Shown one piece after another: positions 43,890-52,324 of a stretch of 64,000 nucleotides of DNA (the stretch's first letter is position 1; the number at the start of each line of letters is the position of its first letter). The position numbers were made by a program, and so were the translations under genes. The DNA is from Dyadobacter soli. GTDB lineage: Bacteria; Bacteroidota; Bacteroidia; Cytophagales; Spirosomataceae. The stretch is from the NCBI RefSeq assembly GCF_900101885.1, contig NZ_FNAN01000007.1, forward strand, positions 1 through 64,000, read 5' to 3'. The notes under the pieces are model-generated. The model was given only the letters and a program-made list of their open reading frames with translations. It was not told the DNA's origin and did no database searches.

Positions 43890-45101
43890 ATGAAATTTGC
43901 AATCCACGCGCTCGTCGCCGGCGCATCACTGGCCCTCGCGCCATCCGTGTCGATCGCCCAGCAGGCTGCGGCCGGTTCCCCCGTTGAAACCAAAAAGGCG
44001 AACTCCGAATACAAATCTGCATTTGCAGGACAAACCCGCATCGGTTCGGTCGTTACCAAAACCCCGTACGAAGGCAAAGTGCTGACCTCTTCCCTCGAAA
44101 GACCCTGGGGAATTGCGGTGTTGCCCGACGGCAAGTTTATCGTAACTGAAAAAGGCGGTACCATGCGCATCGTAACCGCTGCCGGCGAAGTAGGAAAGCC
44201 GATCGACGGTGTACCCAAAGTGAACAGCGACGGCCAGGGCGGCTTGCTCGGCATTACGCTGGACCCTGCTTTTGCACAAAACAGAATGGTGTACTGGGCA
44301 TTCTCCGAACCACTTGCGGACGGTAACCTGACGGCCGTGGCCAAAGGCAAGCTTTCGGCAGATGGCACGAAACTGGAAAATGTAAAAGTTATTTACCAGG
44401 CCACACCTGCCTATAAAGGTACGCTGCATTATGGCGGCCGCGTGAAATTCGCGAAAGACGGCAACCTGTTCGTTTCCACCGGTGAGCGTTCCGACCTCGT
44501 TACACGCCCCCAGGCGCAGGACCTCAACTCCGGACTGGGTAAGGTGATCCGCATTACTACCGACGGAAAACCTGCAAAAGGAAACCCGTTCATCGGCAAG
44601 GAAGGCGCACGCCCGGAACTGTATTCGTACGGACACCGCAATGTACAGGGCCTCGCGATCAACCCGGTTACGGGCGATCTGTGGGAAACAGAATTCGGCC
44701 CAAGAGGTGGTGACGAGATCAACCGCGTGCAGCCCGGCAAGAACTACGGCTGGCCTACAATCACTTACGGTATCGAGTACAGCGGCAAGCAGATCGGCGA
44801 TGTGATCCAGCAGAAAGAAGGAATGGAACAGCCGGTATACTATTACGACCCTGTGATTTCCCCAAGCGGCATTACCTTCTACGACGGCAAGCAAATCGCC
44901 GAATGGAAAGACAACCTGTTCATTTCTTCGCTCAGCGGAATGCACGTGTGCCGCATTGTCCTCAAAGACAATAAGGTAGTAGGCGAAGAAAGACTTCTCT
45001 CCGGCGAAAACCAGCGTTTCCGCGACATTACCGAAGGCCACGACGGCGCACTCTACGCCGTGACCGACCAGGGAAGACTCTACAAAATCGGTAAGAAGTA
45101 A
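43890..45101 (+). CDS. PQQ-dependent aldose sugar dehydrogenase-like protein (Asd/YliI type)
   Basis: The protein has 403 residues from the ATG at 43890, with a signal peptide (HALVAGASLALAPSVSIAQQ). The soluble glucose/sorbosone dehydrogenase propeller is clear: LERPWGIAVLPDGKFIVTEKGGTMRIV, QGGLLGITLDPAF, LHYGGRVKFAKDGNLFVSTGERSD, SYGHRNVQGLAINPVTGDLWETEFGPRGGDEINRVQPGKNYGWP and SPSGITFYDG. The HYGG and GHRN histidine/arginine motifs correspond to PQQ and base-catalyst positions in YliI. It would oxidise aldoses to lactones in the periplasm. It lies 139 bases behind the SusD gene, suggesting it acts on the imported sugars. No PQQ biosynthesis genes are in the window. Confidence 0.88.
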   Translation: MKFAIHALVAGASLALAPSVSIAQQAAAGSPVETKKANSEYKSAFAGQTRIGSVVTKTPYEGKVLTSSLERPWGIAVLPDGKFIVTEKGGTMRIVTAAGEVGKPIDGVPKVNSDGQGGLLGITLDPAFAQNRMVYWAFSEPLADGNLTAVAKGKLSADGTKLENVKVIYQATPAYKGTLHYGGRVKFAKDGNLFVSTGERSDLVTRPQAQDLNSGLGKVIRITTDGKPAKGNPFIGKEGARPELYSYGHRNVQGLAINPVTGDLWETEFGPRGGDEINRVQPGKNYGWPTITYGIEYSGKQIGDVIQQKEGMEQPVYYYDPVISPSGITFYDGKQIAEWKDNLFISSLSGMHVCRIVLKDNKVVGEERLLSGENQRFRDITEGHDGALYAVTDQGRLYKIGKK

Positions 45102-45358
45102 TTTTCCGGGAGTTTTCTCCTGAAAACTCATTGCATACTTTCACCCGTCGTATCGACAACCGCCCCGGCGCTGTCATACGGCGGGTGTTTTGCTTTGGGC
45201 CTGACACAGAGCGGACAGCTTGGTAGATCGCCATCAGTATCTTCACATCCCGCAGGGCCAGTTTCAAAAAAGGCCCATTCTACCCCAAAACCATGCCAGG
45301 CGTTTTCCCCACCGGAACGGAATTTGTATAGCCCGCGGATCAAAAAATTGGGGAAATC

Positions 45359-45589
45359 ATGCAAAACCAGGAAAACACAGACGACCGCGACGATAACAAC
45401 ACATTCCCGGACGACGAATCGAACGTCATTTTCACCGACCTGCAAGGCATCCGGCGCAGGGGCATTTACCGGAAAGACCAGGGCTTCCAGGAAATCGCCG
45501 AAACGGAGATACCGCGCAAGGAAGAATCTTACTTTCCCGAAGAAGATATCGCGCAATGGGAATATGAGCCGGAAAGCCAGTCGGAATAG
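45359..45589 (+). CDS. Small acidic protein of unknown function
   Basis: This 76-residue open frame encodes a highly acidic protein (NQENTDDRDDNNTFPDDESNVIF, then a basic centre GIRRRGIYRKDQGF, then EETP-like acidic residues EEDIAQWEYEPESQSE). It has no signal or membrane segment. It ends 20 bases before the lipoprotein dehydrogenase gene and is in the same direction, so a common transcript is likely. I do not recognise the family. The coding call rests on its position, its ATG start and a non-random residue composition. A longer overlapping frame (45195-45680) looks like a shadow. Confidence 0.5.
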   Translation: MQNQENTDDRDDNNTFPDDESNVIFTDLQGIRRRGIYRKDQGFQEIAETEIPRKEESYFPEEDIAQWEYEPESQSE

Positions 45590-45609
45590 AAAAACAATTA
45601 CTAGTCAAC

Positions 45610-46848
45610 ATGAAAACACTTCATCACTACCGAAAATCCGTATTGACAGTTATCGCTGTCGGTCTGCTGGCAACTATTAGTATCAGCTGCGACGACGATG
45701 ACGACGATTTCTGGGACGCATTTATCCCTGAAACCGACAAAGAAGCCACATCGGCTCAAATACAGGGTTACGTGTTCTATCCTGCGCTTCAACCCGCGTC
45801 GGATGAAAATGTGGCCCGGCTCAAAGTTCCGTCGGGGTTTAAAGTCACCAAATTTGCCGAGGGGATGGGAAAACCCCGCATACTGGCTACCAGTGAAAAA
45901 GGTCACGTGTACGCCTCCGACCGGGAAGCGGGGATCGTCATGATGCTCATGGACACCAACGGCGATGGCGTGGCCGACGACAAGAAAACCGTAGCGAACA
46001 TCAAGCAGGTACACGGCTTGTACATTCACGACGGCAAAATGTACATGGCCGCCGTCAAAGAAGTGTTCATGGCGGGCATCAATGCGGACGGTACCCTCGG
46101 CCAGCCCCGGATGCTCATCAGCGACCTTCCCGACGGCGGCCAGCACCCGAACCGCACCCTGGCTTTCGGCCCCGACAAAAAGATGTACATCAGCGTGGGC
46201 AGCACCTGCAATGCGTGCCCGGAGCCTAACCCCGAAAACGCTACTTTGCTGCGTGCCGAGGCCGATGGCTCGAACCGGAAGGTATTTGCAAAAGGCCTTC
46301 GCAACACGATCGGCTTCGGCTGGCATCCCGAAACCGCCGAGCTTTGGGGAATGGACCACGGCATCGACTGGCTGGGCGACGATGAGCAGAAGGAAGAGTT
46401 GAACCAGATCAAACAAAATGCCGATTACGGTTGGCCGTACATTTACGGAGAGGGCAAATACAACCCCGGCGACCGCCCCAAAGGTGATACTACTTATCAG
46501 CAATACCTGCAAAAGACCACGCTCCCTTCGCTCACCTACCAGGCGCATTCCGCACCTATGGCTATGACATTCTACACGGGTTCACAGTTCCCGCAGGATT
46601 ACCGCAACGATGCATTCGTAGCCATGCGCGGCTCGTGGAACCGCAGCTCGCCTGTCGGGTACAAAATTGCCAGGGTTCATTTCGAAAACGGCAAGCCGGT
46701 ACGGTTCGACGATTTCGTGACGGGCTTCACGGTAGATAACAACAAGGCCCATTTCGGTCGGCTGGTGGGCGTTGCAGTGCATAGCGACGGCTCGCTCCTC
46801 TTTTCGGATGATACCAACGGCGTCATTTACCGGGTAGCCTATCAATAA
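45610..46848 (+). CDS. Sorbosone/glucose dehydrogenase-like surface lipoprotein
   Basis: The 412-residue lipoprotein has a signal ending LLATISISC, followed immediately by six Asp (CDDDDDDF). A run of acidic residues after the lipidated Cys is the known export signal that sends lipoproteins to the cell surface in several Bacteroidota, so a surface location is likely. The body is the sorbosone-dehydrogenase propeller: LKVPSGFKVTKFAEGMGKPRILATSEKGHVYASDREAG, HPNRTLAFGPDKKMYISVGSTCNACPEPNPENATLLRAEADG, GLRNTIGFGWHPETAELWGMDHGIDWLGDD, NADYGWP and AFVAMRGSWNRSSPVGYKIARVHFE. It is only distantly related to the enzyme at 43890. The cofactor is probably PQQ, but this is unproven. Confidence 0.85.
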   Translation: MKTLHHYRKSVLTVIAVGLLATISISCDDDDDDFWDAFIPETDKEATSAQIQGYVFYPALQPASDENVARLKVPSGFKVTKFAEGMGKPRILATSEKGHVYASDREAGIVMMLMDTNGDGVADDKKTVANIKQVHGLYIHDGKMYMAAVKEVFMAGINADGTLGQPRMLISDLPDGGQHPNRTLAFGPDKKMYISVGSTCNACPEPNPENATLLRAEADGSNRKVFAKGLRNTIGFGWHPETAELWGMDHGIDWLGDDEQKEELNQIKQNADYGWPYIYGEGKYNPGDRPKGDTTYQQYLQKTTLPSLTYQAHSAPMAMTFYTGSQFPQDYRNDAFVAMRGSWNRSSPVGYKIARVHFENGKPVRFDDFVTGFTVDNNKAHFGRLVGVAVHSDGSLLFSDDTNGVIYRVAYQ

Positions 46849-46885
46849 GCCCCGGGGTAACTGCTTACACTCCTGTTCAACCTTT

Positions 46886-47608
46886 ATGAAAAAAGAAGAT
46901 ATTATCCCGGGCGACTGGTACCGGATCCTTTTTGGCGAAACGCCTGTCGTTTTCCTACTCGAAATACTCCTCAGGACCATTATCATATACGTGATACTGC
47001 TTGTGATCGTACGGATGATGGGCAAACGCATGGGCGGCCAGCTCACGATTTCCGATCTGGCTGTGATGATCACCCTCGGTGCCATCGTGTCGCCGGGAAT
47101 GCAGATGCCGCAGACCGGCCTGTTGCTCTGCGCATTGATACTGATCTGTGCGCTTGTGTTTCAGCGCGGGCTTAACTTCCTGGAATACAAAAGTGAACGA
47201 TTTGAAGAGATAACCCAGGGAACGCTTAGTATCCTGGTTAAAAACGGGGTAATGCAGCTCGACCAAATGCATAGCACTAAAGTTTCCCGGCAGCAGGTAT
47301 TTGCGGCATTACGGAACAGTGAGGTCTACAATCTCGGCGACGTCGATCGCGTATACCTCGAAGCCTGCGGGTTGATCAGCATTTACCGCCGCCCGGAACC
47401 CAACCCGGGCCTCCCGCTCTTCCCACCCGACGACGAGGCCATCGAGGGTTTCAGGCAGCATACCATCCATGATTCGCTCGTATGCACCAACTGCGGAAAA
47501 GTACCCGAAACACAGGACCGTAGCCAGCATTGCCCTGTTTGCGATGCCACGCAATGGGGCGTCGCCAGCATTTCCAAAACCAGCCAGCCCGTTAGCGACG
47601 AGATATGA
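46886..47608 (+). CDS. DUF421 (YetF-like) membrane protein with C-terminal zinc ribbon, copy 1
   Basis: In this 240-residue protein three hydrophobic helices (about 20-90) include IYVILLVIVRMMGKRMGGQLTISDLAVMITLGAIVS, the DUF421 hallmark. The cytosolic DUF421 domain follows (SERFEEITQGTLSILVKNGVMQLDQMHSTKVSRQQVFAALRNSEVYNLGDVDRVYLEACGLISIYRR). The C-terminus adds a four-Cys zinc ribbon (LVCTNCGKVPE...QHCPVCDAT, about 196-220) not typical of Bacillus YetF-type proteins. The stop overlaps the start of the second copy (atga, 47605-47608). The function of the family is unknown; Bacillus members affect spore or membrane properties. Confidence 0.9.
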   Translation: MKKEDIIPGDWYRILFGETPVVFLLEILLRTIIIYVILLVIVRMMGKRMGGQLTISDLAVMITLGAIVSPGMQMPQTGLLLCALILICALVFQRGLNFLEYKSERFEEITQGTLSILVKNGVMQLDQMHSTKVSRQQVFAALRNSEVYNLGDVDRVYLEACGLISIYRRPEPNPGLPLFPPDDEAIEGFRQHTIHDSLVCTNCGKVPETQDRSQHCPVCDATQWGVASISKTSQPVSDEI

Positions 47609-48285
47609 AAAAGGAAGATATCTATTTCGGCGACTGGCAACGGATGTTTGTCGGCGACGTACCGGGCGGATTCTATTGGGAAGTGGTGCTGCGGATCGCG
47701 GTGATCTACATTGTTTTGATGGTGTCGATGCGGCTGATGGGTAAAAGAATGGCCTCGCAGCTCAGCAGGAACGAAATGATCGCACTCGTGTCGCTCGCGG
47801 CGGCTATCGGGGTACCCTTGCAGGCGCCCGACCGGGGAATCCTGGCCGCAGTCGTGATCGCAGTTGTGGTGGTACTGGTCCAGCAATCGCTGGCCCGGCT
47901 CGCGACGCGTAACCAGCGGTTCGAATCGGCTACCCAGGGCGACCTCACTATCCTCATCGCCGACAGCAGGCTTGACCTGAAAAACATGAAAGTAAGCGGC
48001 ATTACCAAGGAAAAAGCATTCTCCCAGCTCCGTAGCAACGGCATCCGGCATTTGGGGGAGGTAAAAAGGCTTTATTTCGAAGCCGACGGCTCCTTTACGC
48101 TCATCCGCAATGCCGACGTCCCCCCCGGCCTCGGCATTCTCCCCGAATCCGATACCGAATTTGTCCGGCAGGTTTGCCGCCCCGTGTCTGCACACGTGTG
48201 CAGGCGTTGCGGGTACGCACTCACGCAGGGGCTCGGGCCGTGTGAAAAATGTGGAAGCAATGAACGCGTCAATGGCGTTGAATAG
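47605..48285 (+). CDS. DUF421 (YetF-like) membrane protein with C-terminal zinc ribbon, copy 2
   Basis: The 226-residue protein is a paralogue of copy 1. The two share the opening MKKEDI..GDW.R, the membrane block IYIVLMVSMRLMGKRMASQLSRNEMIALVSLAAAIGVP, the soluble block NQRFESATQGDLTILIADSRLDLKNMKVSGITKEKAFSQLRSNGIRHLGEVKRLYFEADGSFTLIRN and a zinc ribbon (HVCRRCGYALTQGLGPCEKCGSNE). Translational coupling through the 4-base overlap suggests a hetero-oligomer with copy 1. The next gene starts 22 bases later, so the pair may be co-transcribed with the GH13 enzyme. Confidence 0.9.
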   Translation: MKKEDIYFGDWQRMFVGDVPGGFYWEVVLRIAVIYIVLMVSMRLMGKRMASQLSRNEMIALVSLAAAIGVPLQAPDRGILAAVVIAVVVVLVQQSLARLATRNQRFESATQGDLTILIADSRLDLKNMKVSGITKEKAFSQLRSNGIRHLGEVKRLYFEADGSFTLIRNADVPPGLGILPESDTEFVRQVCRPVSAHVCRRCGYALTQGLGPCEKCGSNERVNGVE

Positions 48286-48307
48286 CATACAAATAATATA
48301 TCAACCA

Positions 48308-50020
48308 ATGAATATGCGCATTATATGTCTGCTGCTTATCCTGGTGCCCCTTCTTACCAAAGGCCAGGATAAGGTAGCTCCCCGGAAATTCAAAGAAAAT
48401 TACTGGTACAAAAACAGCATTATCTACAACCTGGAAATCGGCGTGTTCAAGGATAGCGACGGGGATGGCCGGGGTGATATCAACGGGTTGATCCAAAAGC
48501 TGGATTATCTCAAAATGCTGGGCGTGGATGTAATATGGCTGGCGCCGTTCCAGCCCTCCCCCGGCGCCGACGACGGCTACGACGTGGCCGATTATTATGG
48601 TGTAGACCCAAAATTGGGGACCGCCGGCGATTTCGCGGAACTGATGTACCAGGTCCGCAAACGCGGCATGCGGGTGATCATGGACCTGGTGATCAACCAC
48701 ACCTCCGACCAGCACCCGTGGTTCAAAAATGCACGCAGCGCACGCAATGCCCGCTACCGCGACTGGTACGTGTGGTCGCCTAAAAAACCACGCGACGGCG
48801 ACAAGGGAATGGTTTTCCCCGGTGTGCAAAATACGGTGTGGACGCTCGACAGCGCTACGAACGAGTATTACTATCACCGTTTCTACAAGTTCCAGCCCGA
48901 CCTCAATTTCATGAACCCTGAGGTAATGCAGGAAACGCAGCGCATTATCGGCTACTGGCTCAATCAGGGCATTTCGGGCTTCCGGCTCGATGCCGTGCCA
49001 TTCATTATCGAAGTGCCGCATACCGGTTCTGAAAAGCCCAAACTCGATTTCGATTTCCTGAAAGATATCCGCCAGTTCACCCAATCGCGCCAGGCCGACG
49101 CGGCGATCCTGGGTGAAGCCAATGTGGAACCGAAAGAGAGCGTCAACTATTTCGGGGAAAATGGTGAGGGCATTCAGCTGATGTTCAACTTCTTTGCCAA
49201 CCAGCATTTGTTCTACGCATTTGCAACCGGTGATCTGAAACCATTCAAAAAGGCAATGGAAGAAACGTCGGAGATCAGCCAGAGCTCGCAATGGGCGTAT
49301 TTCCTCCGCAACCACGACGAGATCGACCTCGGCCGGCTGACCGACCGCCAACGCCAGCGGGTATACGACGCCATGGGGCCCGACACCAACATGCAGCTCT
49401 ACGACCGCGGCATCCGCCGCCGCCTCGCGCCGATGATGAATAACGACCGACGCCGCCTCGAGATGGCTTACAGCCTGCTATTCTCGCTCCCCGGCGCGCC
49501 CGTAATCCGCTATGGAGAAGAGCTCGGCATGGGCGACGACCTGCGGCTCAAAGAACGGCTGTCTGTCCGCACGCCTATGCAATGGACGTCCGCAAAAAAC
49601 GCCGGCTTCACCACTGCCGACTCGGCATTCAGGCCGGTGATCGGCGACGGCGCATATGGATTTATGAATATCAATGCTGAAAAACAATGGCGCGACAGCA
49701 GTTCCTTGCTCACCAGAATCGCGGCGATGATCAACATACGCAAAGCCTGTCCCGAAATCGGTCTCGGCACCTCCACCATTCTGGAAACCGGCTCGGAGGA
49801 CGTGCTGGCCATTCGTTACTACTATGACGGAAAATCGCTGATCACCCTGCACAACTTCGCCAACGCGCCCCGGAAAGCCGCTTTCAGCATTGGCGGCCGC
49901 GGGAACTTGTATGATCTTTGGGATAAAAAAGGAGATCAGGTGATTGAAAATGCCGGCTTTTCATTGGAACTGCCCGCTTATGGTTACCGCTGGTTTCGGG
50001 TTGACGGTATTTTGCCGTAG
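48308..50020 (+). CDS. Exported GH13 enzyme, trehalose synthase-like
   Basis: The protein has 570 residues from the ATG at 48308; the open frame extends upstream into the DUF421 gene but lacks a sensible start there. The N-terminus is a signal peptide (RIICLLLILVPLLTKGQ). The GH13 barrel has all key motifs: DLVINHTSDQHPWF (about 126-139), GFRLDAVPFI with the nucleophile Asp (about 227), LGEANVEP with the acid/base Glu (about 269) and RNHDEIDL (about 334). The opening VFKDSDGDGRGDINGLIQKLDYLKMLGVDVIWLAPFQPSPGADDGYDVADYYGVDP is TreS-like (maltose alpha-glucosyltransferase, GH13_16). TreS is normally cytosolic, so an exported relative may hydrolyse or isomerise malto-oligosaccharides in the periplasm. 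It could equally be an alpha-glucosidase. Confidence 0.88.
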   Translation: MNMRIICLLLILVPLLTKGQDKVAPRKFKENYWYKNSIIYNLEIGVFKDSDGDGRGDINGLIQKLDYLKMLGVDVIWLAPFQPSPGADDGYDVADYYGVDPKLGTAGDFAELMYQVRKRGMRVIMDLVINHTSDQHPWFKNARSARNARYRDWYVWSPKKPRDGDKGMVFPGVQNTVWTLDSATNEYYYHRFYKFQPDLNFMNPEVMQETQRIIGYWLNQGISGFRLDAVPFIIEVPHTGSEKPKLDFDFLKDIRQFTQSRQADAAILGEANVEPKESVNYFGENGEGIQLMFNFFANQHLFYAFATGDLKPFKKAMEETSEISQSSQWAYFLRNHDEIDLGRLTDRQRQRVYDAMGPDTNMQLYDRGIRRRLAPMMNNDRRRLEMAYSLLFSLPGAPVIRYGEELGMGDDLRLKERLSVRTPMQWTSAKNAGFTTADSAFRPVIGDGAYGFMNINAEKQWRDSSSLLTRIAAMINIRKACPEIGLGTSTILETGSEDVLAIRYYYDGKSLITLHNFANAPRKAAFSIGGRGNLYDLWDKKGDQVIENAGFSLELPAYGYRWFRVDGILP

Positions 50021-50065
50021 GCGCGTTCGGAAACTTTTGTCTCAAAATGGCCCATTTCATTTCCC

Positions 50066-51223
50066 TTAATGATTTTTCCTCGTTTCGATTGCTACGATTG
50101 CCTCGCCGTGGGCACCGAGATAATACTTGAACAAATCCGGGTAGAGCTTGATACCATTGTCTGAATTGGTAAATATTACCAGCGCTTTTTGGGATTTTGG
50201 AAGAACCACCGCAATGGTATGAACGCCGGGATCGTGCCCTCCATGCGACAATGCGTACGCGCCATTCGTCGCGAGATTTCCGACCGGGTTTCCGACCGGG
50301 TTTCCAACCGGGTTTCCAACCAGATCGTAGATTACCCAGCCGAGCCCCATGTATGAATTCGCTTTCCGTTCCACCTGATGGCTGGCCATTTCTTTGAACA
50401 AAGCCTCGCTGAGTCCCCCGCCGTTCAATATCCAGGTTATAAATTTGCAGTAGTCCGTAATGGTGGTTTTAAGTAAATCCGCCGCATTAGGTTCCGTATT
50501 TCTGACCACTTCCAATTGTTTTCCTTCCGCATTGAACGGGTAAGCGAAACGGCTTTCGTCTGCGGCATTCCAGGTAAACCGCGTGTCGCGCATTCCCAGC
50601 GGCGTGAAGATGATCGAATCGGCGAGCTGTGCCAGCGAACGCCGAAACTTGCTTTCCAATGCACGTCTCAGATATTCGAAGCCTTCACCTGAATACTGGT
50701 GCTTCGTCCCGGGGTCGAACTGGAAGCCAAGCTTGCCGGTGGGTAACTCTGAACGCCAGTTGGGAAATCCGGTGCGATGTGTGAGGATGTCCCGTGTCGT
50801 AAGTCGTCCGCTCCGGGGGTCGTCCTTCACATCCGGATCTGTGAAGTAATGCGCCAGGGGCTCGTCCAACTGCCATTTCCCTGCATTCACTAGGTTCAGC
50901 GTCACCATGGCCGTGATCGTTTTGGTCACAGAAGCTACGTTGAAAACTGCATCTTTCCGGGAAGGAACGCCGGCTTTCAGTTCCCCGAAAACATTCATTT
51001 GCTTCACCTCGCCATTTTCAAGGAAACCAACGGCCAGGGCAGGGATATTCTTTTCTTTCAACCATCGGGTCACTGCCGGTGAATCACTCATATCCGGCAT
51101 CGCGCCGCCGGGTTGGGCTTTGGCTGATGTTATCGCCATGAAAAACAGCATGGTAAAACAGGCTAAATGCAGCAATGAAGGCACTTCCGCCTTAATACTG
51201 GAAAGTTTTGTAGGGATCGGCAT
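50066..51223 (-). CDS. Serine hydrolase of the beta-lactamase/esterase (class C) family
   Basis: The 385-residue exported protein (signal ends ITSAKAQ, about 36) has the nucleophile motif SVTK (Ser98, Lys101) in FNVASVTKTITAMVTLNL. The second motif is YSGEGF (Tyr177), where the usual Asn is replaced by Gly. The third is HGG in LSHGGHDPGVH near the C-terminus. Just before it lies an unusual run of NPVG units encoded by a 12-bp repeat. Such enzymes act as D-aminopeptidases, esterases or penicillin-binding-like proteins, more often than as true beta-lactamases. The gene is divergent from the TraB gene and convergent with the GH13 gene. Confidence 0.9.
   Translation of the reverse strand: MPIPTKLSSIKAEVPSLLHLACFTMLFFMAITSAKAQPGGAMPDMSDSPAVTRWLKEKNIPALAVGFLENGEVKQMNVFGELKAGVPSRKDAVFNVASVTKTITAMVTLNLVNAGKWQLDEPLAHYFTDPDVKDDPRSGRLTTRDILTHRTGFPNWRSELPTGKLGFQFDPGTKHQYSGEGFEYLRRALESKFRRSLAQLADSIIFTPLGMRDTRFTWNAADESRFAYPFNAEGKQLEVVRNTEPNAADLLKTTITDYCKFITWILNGGGLSEALFKEMASHQVERKANSYMGLGWVIYDLVGNPVGNPVGNPVGNLATNGAYALSHGGHDPGVHTIAVVLPKSQKALVIFTNSDNGIKLYPDLFKYYLGAHGEAIVAIETRKNH
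50277..50323. repeat. 12-bp in-frame tandem repeat in the serine hydrolase gene
   Basis: tttccgaccggg occurs twice (50277, 50289), then tttccaaccggg (50301) and a partial copy (50313). On the coding strand this gives repeated Asn-Pro-Val-Gly. As 12 is a multiple of 3, copy-number change alters only the length of this loop. Confidence 0.85.
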
Positions 51224-51302
51224 CGCAAAAGTCTTTTTGTTTCTTTTATTAGAGCACTTATCCGACTTTTCGGTTACAAAATCCTAGCCGCCGACCACAT
51301 CC

Positions 51303-52229
51303 ATGAAACCTACCTTTCGCATCTACCTTGCTATCATCCTTGTTCAAACGGTCGCCAGCCTCGCACAGGCGCAAAGCCAAAAGTCTGCAACTGGTCCGGA
51401 CCCCCGCACTATTCTCTGGAAAATTACAGGCCCACGTTACACCAAACCTTCCTATTTGTTGGGAACATTCCATCTGTCGGATGCGGAGTGGCTTTTGAAG
51501 AAGCCCGAAATGAGCAAGGTCATCGACAGTACCGAATACATTTTGAACGAAGCATTTAGCACACAGCCGGCGGTCGCGGTAAAAAAGAAATACGTATTGA
51601 AAGCATTGCCGCTGCTCGATCCCAAACAGTTTCAGACGCTGGACTCATTCTTTGTGGCAAGAGTCGGCGAGGGCATCCGGAACAACCCCGACGCCGAAGC
51701 AATGACGGTGGCGGAAATGGGATCGATCATTATGGAAACGCTGGTATCGGGAAGCGACAAGCCCAACGCTATTACGAAATTCATCGACAAGGATTTATTT
51801 GACTTGTACATCAAGCTCGGAAGGCAGGGCGACCAGTTGGATCGGATGAAAGTCGTCGATTTCGACTCGTCGGAAATCGATCATGCAAGGCAGTATATGG
51901 CGCGCGCCATGCACTATATCGTCGGCAGCGATAAACCGGATTGGAATCCGTACCATATGACGGACTTAGAAGGCTCGCTAGCGAACTACAAAGCGATGAA
52001 AGTTGAATATCACCTGGACGGATATTCTAAAGACACAAACACCATAACCTATTTCGATTTCATCCCGCTGGATCAGAGAAACAAGGACTGGATGCCCAAA
52101 ATTACGGCTACCATTTCGACCAAACCCACCCTCATCGCCGTCGGCCTAGGCCATTTGTATTACCAAACCGGGCTCATCGTGCTATTAAGAAAACAAGGCT
52201 ACCGCGTCGAGCCGGTGTTGTTTAACTAA
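51303..52229 (+). CDS. TraB/GumN-family protein
   Basis: The 308-residue exported protein has a signal ending SLAQAQ (about 24). The TraB/GumN fold is recognised by YLLGTFHLSD near the N-terminus (about 51-60, GTxH), a central helical region with the family-typical acidic residues, and the C-terminal AVGLGHLYYQTGLIVLLRKQGYRVEPV (GxxHL, about 278-306). Related Tiki proteins are metalloproteases using the two GxxH motifs. Bacterial members such as GumN and ShuE-like proteins are less studied. It is likely a periplasmic metal-dependent peptidase-like protein. It is divergent from the serine hydrolase with 79 bases between the starts. Confidence 0.9.
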   Translation: MKPTFRIYLAIILVQTVASLAQAQSQKSATGPDPRTILWKITGPRYTKPSYLLGTFHLSDAEWLLKKPEMSKVIDSTEYILNEAFSTQPAVAVKKKYVLKALPLLDPKQFQTLDSFFVARVGEGIRNNPDAEAMTVAEMGSIIMETLVSGSDKPNAITKFIDKDLFDLYIKLGRQGDQLDRMKVVDFDSSEIDHARQYMARAMHYIVGSDKPDWNPYHMTDLEGSLANYKAMKVEYHLDGYSKDTNTITYFDFIPLDQRNKDWMPKITATISTKPTLIAVGLGHLYYQTGLIVLLRKQGYRVEPVLFN

Positions 52230-52324
52230 TTCTTAACCGCTGCTTTTAGAATTTTAAATACTTTTACTTTCAGTTACAAAACTGAACCGCCATCAATAAT
52301 TTCCAAAAACACCTGAGTCAGATT

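Noticed and set aside
45195..45680. 161-codon frame overlapping the small acidic gene
   Set aside because: The product is a low-complexity Lys/Ser/Thr-rich sequence without a family-like pattern, and it runs into the lipoprotein gene in another frame.
48110..48307. N-terminal extension of the GH13 protein into the DUF421 gene
   Set aside because: It overlaps the zinc ribbon of the DUF421 protein, and the ATG at 48308 gives a proper signal peptide.
50066..51223. Calling the serine hydrolase an antibiotic-resistance beta-lactamase
   Set aside because: The SxxK and HGG motifs are shared with esterases and peptidases, and the second motif is YSG instead of YxN, so resistance is not supported.
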